Origin: Bacteroidota bacterium
Lineage (GTDB): Bacteria > Bacteroidota > Bacteroidia > Chitinophagales > LD1
Length of the DNA: 64,000 bases
NCBI GenBank assembly: GCA_016715625.1
Contig: JADJZU010000005.1
Span: forward strand, 1-64,000
Direction of reading: 5' to 3'
Part shown: in pieces, positions 7,743 through 15,574 of the stretch
Layout: every line of letters begins with the position of its first letter
How positions within the stretch are numbered: position 1 is the stretch's first letter
Position numbers and translations under genes: made by a program
Notes under the pieces: model-generated
Told to the model about the DNA's origin: nothing
The model's input: the letters and a program-made list of their open reading frames with translations, nothing else
Database searches by the model: none

Positions 7743-9158
7743 ATGCTCTACAACACCGTAACAGAACTCGGCAATAAACTGCTCAAACAATACTGCCCCG
7801 ATTATCCCGGCAGCATTACCACCCTCACCAAACAAACTTTTCGCGAAATGCTTATTTATAGCATAGCCCTGAAAACAGGAATAGAATACAAATACCTGCC
7901 CGATGAACAAGTACTTTACAGAGCATTCCGCAAAGCAGATTACTCCACCGCCACACTCGAAAAACTTTCCTTCCTGTATTATGCCTGTGCAGATTCGCTT
8001 GATGCCTTCAAAATTCAAAAACAATATGAACGGCTAAAGCCCAGCCAGCGCGCCCAATACACCCCTTACTGGAACCGATTCGTAAAAGACATAGCTTCGG
8101 AGTCAGCAGTGCTCCATACGATTCACCATACAAGAAAAGTAGGTTACGAAGCCCTCAACGAATTGGCGCTACGCCGCTCCGACTACCGATACTGGCTGCG
8201 GGCCGCTAAAAATGCCACCGAACTATTTCAAAGTATTGAAATTTTAAAACTCGGGCTCAAAGAATTACCCGACAACCCTCAAATACATAAAAACCTATCT
8301 GTAGCACTCAACGATGCAGGTAGATATGCCGAAGAAGAAAAATACATACTGAAGGCACTTAAAGCCAACCCCCACGATGCCGACCTGCACTCTAACTATG
8401 GTTTACATCTTCACAGGGTGAGCAAAGACTATGATAAAGCAGAGTTCCACTTCCGCGAAGCTCTCCGGCTATGCCCCGAACATATCAATAACAATGGGCA
8501 TTATGCATGGTTCCTTCATCAGATTAGAAACCGCTATCAGGAGGCGCAAGTGCAGTACGAGATTGCGCTGAAAACAAACTCCAATAGCCCCTCTGTATTA
8601 CTGAACTACTCTTTACTGTTAGCCTACCACCTTTTTGATTTAAACAAAGCCTTGCTGTTGTTAAACAGGGTCAAAGAATTACTCCCTAATGACCCTTGGG
8701 TATTGGGGGCACTGGCTTTTTTTTACACGACCTATGAAATAAACTTTGACTTAGCCGAGCAGTGGTATATCAAAGCCATCAATGGCGACCCGAACAATTA
8801 TATAAAACATACCAATTACGCTCAACTGCTCTTTATCATTGGTAAAACGGATCAGGCAATGGCTGAATTAGAACTGGCCAAAAAATCAAAAGACATAAGC
8901 GAAGAGTCGCTGCTGGTTCATCAGTTCTACTTGTATTGCCACCGCACCAAGCATTGGAGAAACGCCAAACTTAACATTCAAAAAATGCTGGACCAGGGCA
9001 TTGCCTCACCACATTTGAACCTTACAGCGAATCTAAAAACAGCAATACGCGATGGGCACCCAGAAATAGAAACACTTTTAAAATATGCATCTTTAATATC
9101 ACAGATGCCTTATTCAAAAGACGGTAAAATGATTTACACACCACTATCTGTAGTATAA
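7743..9158 (+). CDS. TPR-repeat protein, 471 residues
   Basis: A soluble protein built largely of tetratricopeptide repeats from about residue 165 to 400. Successive units include KNLSVALNDAGRYAEEEKYI, then SNYGLHLHRVSKDYDKAEFH and YAQLLFIIGKTDQAMAELEL, with the usual small residues at TPR positions 8 and 20 and Pro near 32. The N-terminal 150 residues are helical without a recognised domain. There is no signal peptide, so it probably acts in the cytoplasm as a protein-protein scaffold. The start at 7743 follows a good -7 box. The MmcQ-like gene begins 14 bases downstream, so the two may be co-transcribed. Confidence 0.75.
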   Translation: MLYNTVTELGNKLLKQYCPDYPGSITTLTKQTFREMLIYSIALKTGIEYKYLPDEQVLYRAFRKADYSTATLEKLSFLYYACADSLDAFKIQKQYERLKPSQRAQYTPYWNRFVKDIASESAVLHTIHHTRKVGYEALNELALRRSDYRYWLRAAKNATELFQSIEILKLGLKELPDNPQIHKNLSVALNDAGRYAEEEKYILKALKANPHDADLHSNYGLHLHRVSKDYDKAEFHFREALRLCPEHINNNGHYAWFLHQIRNRYQEAQVQYEIALKTNSNSPSVLLNYSLLLAYHLFDLNKALLLLNRVKELLPNDPWVLGALAFFYTTYEINFDLAEQWYIKAINGDPNNYIKHTNYAQLLFIIGKTDQAMAELELAKKSKDISEESLLVHQFYLYCHRTKHWRNAKLNIQKMLDQGIASPHLNLTANLKTAIRDGHPEIETLLKYASLISQMPYSKDGKMIYTPLSVV

Positions 9159-9172
9159 AAATACCCTACCCC

Positions 9173-9523
9173 ATGGTAAGCATAGACACACTCCGCACAC
9201 TGGCACTTTCGTTTCCCGAGGCCACCGAGGAACCCCATTTTGAAAAAACATCGTTCCGGATAAAAAAGAAAATCTTTGCCACCTATGATGCTGCCACCGG
9301 GCTGGCCTGCCTCAAACTGTCGGAGGCGGAGCAGGATGTGTTTGCCGTGGCTGCTAAAGGCATTATATATCCGGTGGCCAACCAATGGGGCAAGCAGGGC
9401 TGGACACTCGTAGACCTGAGGAAAGTGCACAAAGCTTTGTTTACGGAGGCTTTAAAGGCGGCCTACTGCGAAGTGGCCCCCGCTAAACTATCGGTGTTGG
9501 TGAAGCCCACAGAAAAGGAATAA
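9173..9523 (+). CDS. MmcQ/YjbR family protein
   Basis: A 116-residue protein of the MmcQ/YjbR family, a CyaY-like fold often annotated as DNA-binding though its biochemical role is not settled. Family marks are TLRTLALSFPEATEEPHFEK near the start, then FRIKKKIFATYD, and GWTLVDLRKVHKALFTEALK towards the end ('FP...e..pf....fkv.gKiFa' and 'W..v.l......el..l...Sy'). The length is normal for the family. It lies 14 bases after the TPR gene on the same strand. Confidence 0.85.
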   Translation: MVSIDTLRTLALSFPEATEEPHFEKTSFRIKKKIFATYDAATGLACLKLSEAEQDVFAVAAKGIIYPVANQWGKQGWTLVDLRKVHKALFTEALKAAYCEVAPAKLSVLVKPTEKE

Positions 9524-9588
9524 AACCATTTTTCTTATCGTTGGGTACCCCTACCCACCAACACACCCACCATAAAACAAAACCAAAC

Positions 9589-10443
9589 ATGAAATACACG
9601 ACTACCCCAAACGCCATGGCACTGTTCTGCATTTCTGTTTTGCTGCTATTTGCCGGCAGCTGCCAAACCGCACGCCCATTGGCTGCATCCACGGCAGGGC
9701 AACAACCGGACGATAGCCTCATTACCTTGCAGGTATTGGACAAAGCCTATCCTGCCCGGGTGCATGCACTCGAGTTTGCGCAGGAGGAGGCAGCACCCGT
9801 GCCGCCCATGTCTTTACTGTCGGCCCGCACCACCACGTCTTCTGCGTCCTGTGCCAAATGGGGCAGTGTTTGCGAGGGCGATATTTTTAGTGGCTGCATG
9901 ATGCGCGACATTAAGCTGAGCTATGTAACGGGCACCTATCAGCGGTATAAAAATCCGCGCACGCTGTTGCGCTCGCTTACGCGGAATAGTAACGATGCAC
10001 TGAAAGAATTACCTCGCGATGAACACCGCACCCGCGTAGCCGAAGAAAACAGGAATGTAATTATTGAAGAAGCCTATCTCTATTATGTATCGCGCGAAGA
10101 AGATAACGACTACCACCTGATACTGGGCGACAAGAAAAACTACAAAACATCGGCTCTTTTCAGTGCCGAAATAAGTGCCTTGCCCGAAGATGAAAATGCC
10201 ATAGGCTATCATCACCTGGCCGATGTGCGCGAAAAGTTTTTGAATCAGATAGGTGCTCCTCCCAGGTGCAGTAATACCAAAAAGTTCTCCATAGATTTAA
10301 CGGCAAACCCTATCCGGATGACTATAAAAGGCTCTCTTCTTTTTGATGTGCAGCACAAGGAAGGTGGTTCGGGCTATGGCGATGTAAAAACAAAAACCGC
10401 CTGGGAAATACATCCTGTAAAAGACTTTGATTTGATAGATTAG
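9589..10443 (+). CDS. lipoprotein of unknown function
   Basis: The start at 9589 (MKYTTTPNAMALFCISVLLL) is chosen. The upstream in-frame start at 9541 would add 16 Pro/Thr/His residues before the signal. A hydrophobic segment leads to a lipobox-like FAGSC (Cys near residue 25), so a lipid-anchored envelope protein is likely. The mature domain is about 255 residues with acidic and tyrosine-rich patches (RNVIIEEAYLYYVSREEDND) and two cysteine pairs near residues 88-106 (SASCAKWGSVCEGD, SGCMMRD). No known domain was recognised. A short dispersed element lies 13 bases after the stop. Confidence 0.6.
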   Translation: MKYTTTPNAMALFCISVLLLFAGSCQTARPLAASTAGQQPDDSLITLQVLDKAYPARVHALEFAQEEAAPVPPMSLLSARTTTSSASCAKWGSVCEGDIFSGCMMRDIKLSYVTGTYQRYKNPRTLLRSLTRNSNDALKELPRDEHRTRVAEENRNVIIEEAYLYYVSREEDNDYHLILGDKKNYKTSALFSAEISALPEDENAIGYHHLADVREKFLNQIGAPPRCSNTKKFSIDLTANPIRMTIKGSLLFDVQHKEGGSGYGDVKTKTAWEIHPVKDFDLID

Positions 10444-10456
10444 TGAGGATGCTTTA

Positions 10457-10493
10457 GCCTTTGTTGGTCTTATTACCCGCAGCGGCAAAAAAA
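10457..10493 (+). repeat. dispersed 3'-flank element, copy A
   Basis: This stretch (GCCTTTGTTGGTCTTATTAC, then CCGCAGCGGC and an A run) matches 16721-16759 at about 31 of 38 positions. Both copies begin 12-13 bases after a stop codon. The core GTTGGT..TAT.ACCC is a decayed inverted repeat. It is probably a non-coding dispersed repeat, and weak as a terminator. Confidence 0.5.
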
Positions 10494-10624
10494 TTTGTAA
10501 TGCAGAATATGCGCTATGGTCAGTTGCCCCCACACACCGATAGCGTTATAATGAGTCGGCATCTTTCTGCTTTCGTAGTCTCTCTTTTTTTGCCTATCAT
10601 AGCACCTGATAAACCCCAAACATC

Positions 10625-11206
10625 ATGAAACCTCACACCCTGCTTGTATCGTTTGTTTTATTACTTGCTCTTTACTCTTTACCCGGCTGCAAGGATAAAT
10701 GCAAAGGCGTGAACTGCCCGCCTAATGGGCAGTGTGACCCCGAAACCGGTGACTGCATCATTGATTTTTGCGCTACGGCTAATTGTGGTGCACACGGCAC
10801 CTGCAACCCCGCCAACGGAGTTTGTAACTGCGACACAGGCTATCAGGGCGCGAATTGCGACACTACCTGGTCAACAAAGTTTGTGCATGCAGCCGGATGG
10901 TCCGCATCGGATAACACCACAGCCTCTACAGCCGGCACTCCGCTGGGCATATTTACTTATGTGCCTACCATTACCGCTACCGCACCTGCAACGGTTCGGG
11001 TAAACGGCATGAGCGGTTTTGCCAATAGTCAGATAAATTTTAGCCTGACTTCTCCTACGGCTTTTACCTGTAACCAGACAGATGCAGCAGGGCGGGTTTA
11101 TACAGGCAGTGGCAGCATTACCGGAGATACCTTAACGGTGAACTATACAGTTACCTACACCGATGCTACCAATGATGTAATTACGGGTAAGTGGAGGAAG
11201 AATTAA
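10625..11206 (+). CDS. lipoprotein with Cys-rich EGF-like region
   Basis: The signal ends in the lipobox LPGC (Cys22). Residues about 22-80 hold regularly spaced cysteines of EGF-like type: KCKGVNCPPNGQCDPETGDC, then CGAHGTCNPANGVCNCDTGY and GANC. The final CxCxxGYxGxxC pattern is a good EGF signature. The remaining 110 residues form a beta-rich domain ending GSITGDTLTVNYTVTYTD, as in Bacteroidota lipoproteins that carry a small sandwich after an EGF module. It is probably exported and disulphide-bonded. The function is unknown. A stem-loop lies just after the stop. Confidence 0.75.
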   Translation: MKPHTLLVSFVLLLALYSLPGCKDKCKGVNCPPNGQCDPETGDCIIDFCATANCGAHGTCNPANGVCNCDTGYQGANCDTTWSTKFVHAAGWSASDNTTASTAGTPLGIFTYVPTITATAPATVRVNGMSGFANSQINFSLTSPTAFTCNQTDAAGRVYTGSGSITGDTLTVNYTVTYTDATNDVITGKWRKN

Positions 11207-11220
11207 TCGCTCACTGATTA

Positions 11221-11278
11221 TAGGGATTTTTTTATTTGCGCCCGTGCTGGTGTTGTCACCAACACGTGTGTATCCCTA
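11221..11278. other. nested inverted repeat downstream of the EGF lipoprotein gene
   Basis: An inner stem CGTGCTGGTG-TTGT-CACCAACACG (11243-11266, one mismatch) is enclosed by TAGGGA (11221-11226) and TCCCTA (11273-11278). It could act as a bidirectional transcript end between the convergent genes at 10625 and 11336, though it lacks a following T run. Confidence 0.5.
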
Positions 11279-11335
11279 CCCACCAAAACAGTTCGGGCGG
11301 GGGGGCGGGCACCCGCTGGCGAGTAAAATAATAGC

Positions 11336-11755
11336 CTACATCCTCTCTTTCAAACTATCAATAGCGAACGAATACTTACTCAATATGGAGTTTAAAGTGT
11401 CTTGAAGTGCCTCAAAATTGGGTGGCAGTTTATTAAACTCGGTTCGCACAGTATCGTTGGTTTGTGCGGCTTCTTTTAAAGCAAAGTATGAAATCTGGAG
11501 GTTGGTAAAAGCGGATTCCAGTTCGCTGTGTATGCGGCACAAGCCGGTGTAAAAATCTATGACTAACTGCTCTACACTTTCGTCCGGGTCGTTTGCCACT
11601 TTATTCTTTCTCACAACAAACTCCTTCAGATAATCATTAGCCATGATTACCAGTTTTACGCTTAGTGTATGGTCCTGTACAAAATCGTTGACCACCGGTT
11701 CGGTTGTTTCCAGCTGAAAGTAATTGTCGTAGTTTATGGTGCTGTTGTCTTCCAC
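11336..11755 (-). CDS. hypothetical acidic cytoplasmic protein
   Basis: A 139-residue, Asp/Glu/Asn-rich helical protein starting MEDNSTINYDNYFQLET. It has no signal peptide, membrane span or known motif. The central segment (FYTGLCRIHSELESAFTNLQ) and the C-terminal segment (LQDTLNSILSKYSFAIDSLK) are amphipathic helices. The gene reads leftwards and its upstream region (11756-11973) contains the first copy of a double-hairpin repeat shared with the divergent lipoprotein gene. Confidence 0.55.
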   Translation of the reverse strand: MEDNSTINYDNYFQLETTEPVVNDFVQDHTLSVKLVIMANDYLKEFVVRKNKVANDPDESVEQLVIDFYTGLCRIHSELESAFTNLQISYFALKEAAQTNDTVRTEFNKLPPNFEALQDTLNSILSKYSFAIDSLKERM

Positions 11756-11854
11756 AATTTAAATATATAACAGACTCCCTGCACTTGCAATACCGCCCGG
11801 GGGAGGTGTCAGTTAGCAGCGGCAATACAACTGCCCGGGCTAAATAATGCTTCA

Positions 11855-11921
11855 TTCCTTATTGGCGGGTGTCTCACCCGCCTGAGATGTTGCGGTAGGT
11901 GGGACACCTACCGGTAGAAAA
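11855..11921. repeat. double-hairpin dispersed repeat, copy 1
   Basis: A 67-bp element nearly identical to 12673-12739 (one internal change). It contains two perfect hairpins: GGCGGGTG-TCT-CACCCGCC (11864-11882) and CGGTAGGTG-GGA-CACCTACCG (11893-11913), separated by TGAGATGTTG. It resembles REP-type elements built of two neighbouring hairpins. It lies between the divergent starts at 11755 and 11974, so it could sit in the 5' leader of either gene. Confidence 0.85.
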
Positions 11922-11973
11922 AAGACACTCGCCTCTATATGAAAGTGCTAAAAAATATTTGTAAAGTTGTGAT

Positions 11974-12663
11974 ATGACAAAGAACCAGACATACCCCCTT
12001 ATTGCTGTATTATTTATGCTGTTGTTTGCATTTAACGGATGCAAAAAAGATAAAGATGAAGAACTGGTAAGTGCCAGGGTAAAAACACATTCGTTAACCA
12101 ACTCACAGTCCGGGTACGCATTGAGCGAAACATACAGTTATGATGCGGAGGGCAGGGTAACGCTCCTTGAATACAGCAACGGAAACCGCGAAGAGTATAC
12201 TTATGCTGCCAATCAGGTGACTGTTACAATAAGCGATACCTCGTCCTCCCCACTTTTTATTACGACCTACAGTTTAAACAGTAAGGGCCTGGCTGAAAGC
12301 AGTTCGGACGGCAGAACCTTTGAATACAATGCCGAAGGCTACTTAGTAAAGGAGAATCTGGGTGTAGACAGTTTTGTTTACTACAACTACATTAACGGGA
12401 ACCTGGTTGCAAAAACAAGGCTTGGTCCGGGTGGAATAATACTTGACTATTCATTCAGAACTTACACTGCAGACAAGTTGGAGCTTCGTGATTATGGGCT
12501 TGCATTCCGGGGCAAAAGCAACAAGAACCTTGTGCAGACCATGCAGTTTAGTGCGTTTATCGGTTTTCATACGTATGAATTTGACGCAAAGGGCAGAGTA
12601 AGTAAGGAAACAGTAGCCACTAATGGTGGTCAGGTAATCGAAAATCTATACACCTATTACTAG
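11974..12663 (+). CDS. lipoprotein with YD/RHS-like strands
   Basis: A 229-residue protein. The signal ends at the lipobox FNGC (Cys23) followed by KKDKDEE, the usual hydrophilic stalk. The mature part contains loose YD-type strands: ALSETYSYDAEGRVTLLEYS, then RTFEYNAEGYLVKENLG and HTYEFDAKGRVSKETVA, spaced about 45-110 residues apart. Such 'Y.YD..GR' repeats occur in RHS-like and DUF4595-type surface lipoproteins of Bacteroidota. It is too short to be a full RHS toxin shell and has no toxin tail. The gene is bracketed exactly by two copies of a 67-bp double-hairpin repeat. Confidence 0.7.
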   Translation: MTKNQTYPLIAVLFMLLFAFNGCKKDKDEELVSARVKTHSLTNSQSGYALSETYSYDAEGRVTLLEYSNGNREEYTYAANQVTVTISDTSSSPLFITTYSLNSKGLAESSSDGRTFEYNAEGYLVKENLGVDSFVYYNYINGNLVAKTRLGPGGIILDYSFRTYTADKLELRDYGLAFRGKSNKNLVQTMQFSAFIGFHTYEFDAKGRVSKETVATNGGQVIENLYTYY

Positions 12664-12672
12664 TTATATCCT

Positions 12673-12739
12673 TTCCTTATTGGCGGGTGTCTCACCCGCC
12701 TGAGATGTTGCGGTAGGTGAGACACCTACCGGTAGAAAA
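12673..12739. repeat. double-hairpin dispersed repeat, copy 2
   Basis: The same 67-bp element as 11855-11921 in the same orientation. Its second hairpin loop reads AGA, so GGTGAGACACC is the exact reverse complement of GGTGTCTCACC in the first hairpin, making the whole element a nested palindrome. It lies between the convergent stops at 12663 and 12757 and could terminate transcription from both sides. Confidence 0.85.
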
Positions 12740-12756
12740 GTCACTACAAGGGAGCG

Positions 12757-14388
12757 CTAAGAAAACTCCACAAAATACATCTTCATTTTGCCTTTGTTCT
12801 TTGCTTCAATTTCGCCCCTGTATGCACAGTTGAATTTATCTTTCACCAGCTGGTAAGTGGTTTGCGAGATATTTATTTTGCCGGCTTCGCTGTTTTGCTC
12901 CATGCGCGCAGCCGTGTTTACGGTGTCGCCCCAAATGTCGTAGGCAAATTTCTTTATACCCACAATACCGGCCACCACGCTCCCTGAGTTTATTCCAACC
13001 CGCATCTGATACAGGCCTTCCGTGTTTCCCCTCCGGTTGCTTCGTTCTTTCATAAACTGCTGTATTTCTATAGCCGCATTAATTATATCTACAGCATGGT
13101 TCGGGTTAGCCACCGGCAAACCGCTTACTGCCAGGTAGGCATCGCCTACGGTTTTTATTTTCTCTATGTTGTATTTGTGCATGATGTTATCGAAAGCCGA
13201 AAAACACTCATGCAACTCGTCCACCAGCTGCTGGGGCGTAAGCTTTTCGCTGATGGTGGTAAAGTTTTTAAAGTCGGAGAAGAAGACCGTTACATCATCG
13301 AAATGCCGGGCACCGGCTGTGCCTTTTTGTTTGAGTTCAAGGGCTACTTCTTCGGGTAGTATGTTGTAGAGTAATTCATCGGCCCGCTTTTTTTCGCGCT
13401 CCACCTCTTCTTTTCTTCTGCGCTCGGCTTCAATTTCCTTTTTATACATGGCAGCATCTATCTGCCGCTTCATATCGTTTGCGTTTATCTCTTCCACCTG
13501 TTCATGAAACAACTTATAATACTTAAGCGCGTGGTGTGTATCGTTCAGTTGCTCATAGATGTAAGAAATGTAGTTGTATCGTTCCACCTGCGCCTCGCGG
13601 TAAGGACAATTCTCCAGCAGAGGGTCATTTAACCACTGCAAAGCTTCGTTTAAATTGCCCTGTTCTTTGAGTATGTTACCAATAGACAAATAGATAATGG
13701 GCACCCGGTGGTCATTGATGGACTTAAACAGCTCCAGACATTTTTTAAAGCTGAGCAATGCCTTGTCCAACTCTCCTGTTGAGTGGTAATAGGTAGCAAG
13801 TTGCTGCTGAATAACCCCTTTGAAGTCGGTTTTTCTGGAGGGTGACAAGGTGGTGTTGTCGTCAATCCTTTGTTGCAGATGAGCAGTGATTTTATGAAAG
13901 TCAACTGCTCTTTTTAGGTGCAACAGCGCGCCTAACATTCCCAGTTCAGATAAAATTATTCCTTCATCATCGCCTATTTCTTCAAATAGCTGTTTGGCGG
14001 TTTCGCAATTCTTTAGACCACGCTCTGAATCTCCAAGGGTTACATGAATATCACTCATGGAATATAGCAGACGTGCCTGCAACTTTTTATCCTTTCTCTT
14101 TTCTGCCAATTCCAAACCTTCGAAGTAACTCTTAAGCGCACCGGAAGAATCACCTAATATTTTCAGTTGGTTTGCTTTGTGAACGAGTAAAACGGTTACA
14201 TGTTCTTCGCTACCGATACTCCGGGCTATTTCCTCGGCTTCTGTCGTATAATTTAAAGCAGCAGCAATATCGCCCCTGGTGGTGCAAAGCACTTCCAGTT
14301 TAAGTAAGGCCAGCATACGCGCTTCTGTGCCGGGAGCAAGCCGTGTGAGTTGTTCTTCTATATCTTTAGTTTCTTCTTCAATGACCAC
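12757..14388 (-). CDS. class III adenylyl cyclase with N-terminal TPR region
   Basis: The protein has 543 residues. Residues about 15-300 are TPR-like helical pairs (YSMSDIHVTLGDSERGLKNC, LATYYHSTGELDKALLSFKK). A coiled-coil linker rich in Glu/Arg/Lys (EIEAERRRKEEVEREKKRAD) follows, then a class III cyclase domain to the C-terminus. Both metal aspartates are visible (FFSDFKNFT near residue 370 and KTVGDAYLAV), as are DIWGDTVNTAARME with the transition-state Asn and Arg. The substrate-specifying pair is Lys (EKIKTVGD) and Asp (YDIWGD), the ATP-type pair, so cAMP is the expected product. The linker and domain should form a cytosolic homodimer. There is no receiver or membrane domain. Confidence 0.9.
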   Translation of the reverse strand: MVIEEETKDIEEQLTRLAPGTEARMLALLKLEVLCTTRGDIAAALNYTTEAEEIARSIGSEEHVTVLLVHKANQLKILGDSSGALKSYFEGLELAEKRKDKKLQARLLYSMSDIHVTLGDSERGLKNCETAKQLFEEIGDDEGIILSELGMLGALLHLKRAVDFHKITAHLQQRIDDNTTLSPSRKTDFKGVIQQQLATYYHSTGELDKALLSFKKCLELFKSINDHRVPIIYLSIGNILKEQGNLNEALQWLNDPLLENCPYREAQVERYNYISYIYEQLNDTHHALKYYKLFHEQVEEINANDMKRQIDAAMYKKEIEAERRRKEEVEREKKRADELLYNILPEEVALELKQKGTAGARHFDDVTVFFSDFKNFTTISEKLTPQQLVDELHECFSAFDNIMHKYNIEKIKTVGDAYLAVSGLPVANPNHAVDIINAAIEIQQFMKERSNRRGNTEGLYQMRVGINSGSVVAGIVGIKKFAYDIWGDTVNTAARMEQNSEAGKINISQTTYQLVKDKFNCAYRGEIEAKNKGKMKMYFVEFS

Positions 14389-14446
14389 AGGTTAGTATCG
14401 TTTTTTCATATTCAACATTTCAAATCTATATATAATTCCATGACCC

Positions 14447-14526
14447 TCCACCTCCGCAGATTCGGGACGCTGCGCCATTCAGATTAGCCCTTTGCAAACA
14501 GCCCCCGCGTAGCGGGGGCTGTTTTT
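14447..14526. repeat. stem-loop plus terminator repeat, copy 1
   Basis: This element matches 15454-15542: an imperfect CGCAG...CTGCG hairpin, the constant spacer CCATTCAGATTAGCCCTTTG, and a terminator hairpin. The two copies bracket the gene 14642-15424. This copy lies between divergent genes, upstream of the starts at 14388 and 14642. Confidence 0.8.
14499..14526 (+). terminator. rho-independent terminator-like hairpin
   Basis: CAGCCCCCGC-GTA-GCGGGGGCTG followed by a T run (TTTTTATTT). The stem is ten G/C-rich pairs. In this position it lies upstream of both flanking genes, which is odd for a simple terminator. Confidence 0.75.
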
Positions 14527-14641
14527 ATTTGGTAGTATGAGATATAGTAGGGTAAGAAGCGAAACAGAAAGGTTAGGGTATATTTGAGCTATGTGTCATG
14601 CCTGGGGTCACTGCTGACATCTAAATTCCGAATGCTGATAG

Positions 14642-15424
14642 ATGAATGAAATGACTGCTTTTTACCTGACAATTGTGTTTTCGCTGCTGGCTTGCTTTAT
14701 AATTCGGTGGGCAAACATTAAATCGGAGTTTCTGTTACGGCTTTTTAAAACATTGCATCGCCCTGTTTTTATTATTCTTTTAATAAACATGGTTTTACTT
14801 CCATACCACTGGAGTATTATCGGTGGTTACACTAATCAAATTCTTCTATTGATAACTGTAGTGACCGGGATTTTCACTCATGCTTTTTTGAAAAACCAAA
14901 ACCGCGATATAAAACCTCCGCTGTATTTTAGACTATTTTTTAGCGTTTGTTTAATCCTGACAATAATAGGGGCGGTTCCGTTTCCGCTTATTTTTCCTAA
15001 CAGCGGTGGGCTTGTCTTTCAACTTTTTGAAAGAAATTACACCCTGTATAACCTGGAACATCCCTATTATTTGAAACGGACTCAATATGCAAACAGTCAT
15101 TGTTATGACTTAGCTTTATGTAAGCAGTATTTGTTCCTGGAGCGTGAGATTCCGATTTACCAGGGGTCAGATGTGCATTATGATTGTTTTGGTGATGGGA
15201 TGCAAGTGACAATCACAGAAGATGAAGCCAACCAATTAAAAGCGCTTATTACTATGCCCAATGCTGATACTACTGATTTAACATTGAACTACGGTAGCAA
15301 TACAATGGAAGTAACTAATCATGTTTGGTATGGAATCAAAACTTACAAAATTGACTTCTCCAATCTTCAATACAAAACCACGTATTCTCTAAAGACAGAA
15401 TATGAATACATGCAGGACAGATAA
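14642..15424 (+). CDS. membrane protein, unknown function
   Basis: A 260-residue protein. The N-terminal 130 residues hold four predicted membrane helices: FYLTIVFSLLACFIIRWA, then PVFIILLINMVLLPYHW, QILLLITVVTGIFTHAFL and LFFSVCLILTIIGAVPFPLI. The C-terminal 130 residues are soluble, beta-rich and contain CYDLALCKQYLFLER and HYDCFGDGMQVTI, with a few cysteines suited to a periplasmic domain. No family was recognised. The gene stands alone between two copies of a hairpin-terminator repeat. Confidence 0.65.
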   Translation: MNEMTAFYLTIVFSLLACFIIRWANIKSEFLLRLFKTLHRPVFIILLINMVLLPYHWSIIGGYTNQILLLITVVTGIFTHAFLKNQNRDIKPPLYFRLFFSVCLILTIIGAVPFPLIFPNSGGLVFQLFERNYTLYNLEHPYYLKRTQYANSHCYDLALCKQYLFLEREIPIYQGSDVHYDCFGDGMQVTITEDEANQLKALITMPNADTTDLTLNYGSNTMEVTNHVWYGIKTYKIDFSNLQYKTTYSLKTEYEYMQDR

Positions 15425-15453
15425 TCACTCCATATTTTTAACTGTTTTAAAGA

Positions 15454-15542
15454 TCCACCTACGCAGAGTCACCGCTTGCGGGACTCTGCGCCATTCAGAT
15501 TAGCCCTTTGGCACCAGCCTCCGCTCAGCGGGGGCTGTTTTT
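15454..15542. repeat. stem-loop plus terminator repeat, copy 2
   Basis: A second copy of the 14447-14526 element. Its first hairpin is perfect here: CGCAGAGTC (15461-15469) pairs with GACTCTGCG (15482-15490). It is followed by the same CCATTCAGATTAGCCCTTTG spacer and a terminator hairpin. Confidence 0.8.
15515..15542 (+). terminator. rho-independent terminator of the 14642-15424 gene
   Basis: CAGCCTCCGC-TCA-GCGGGGGCTG (one mismatch) followed by five Ts. It lies 91 bases past the stop of the membrane-protein gene and directly abuts the promoter of the next gene. Confidence 0.75.
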
Positions 15543-15569
15543 GCTAAAACAGGGCTTTACATACATTTA
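15541..15569 (+). promoter_or_regulatory. promoter TTG-N18-TACATTTA, probably giving a leaderless mRNA
   Basis: TTG at 15541-15543 and TACATTTA at 15562-15569 are 18 bases apart, the spacing also found at four other promoters in this window. The -7 box overlaps the first possible ATG (15569), so the transcript should begin at or just before the second ATG, 15575. Confidence 0.55.
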
Positions 15570-15574
15570 TGCCC

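Noticed and set aside
11974..12663. RHS/YD polymorphic toxin
   Set aside because: It is only 229 residues, with a lipobox and few YD-like strands, no RHS core motif, no toxin domain and no immunity gene.
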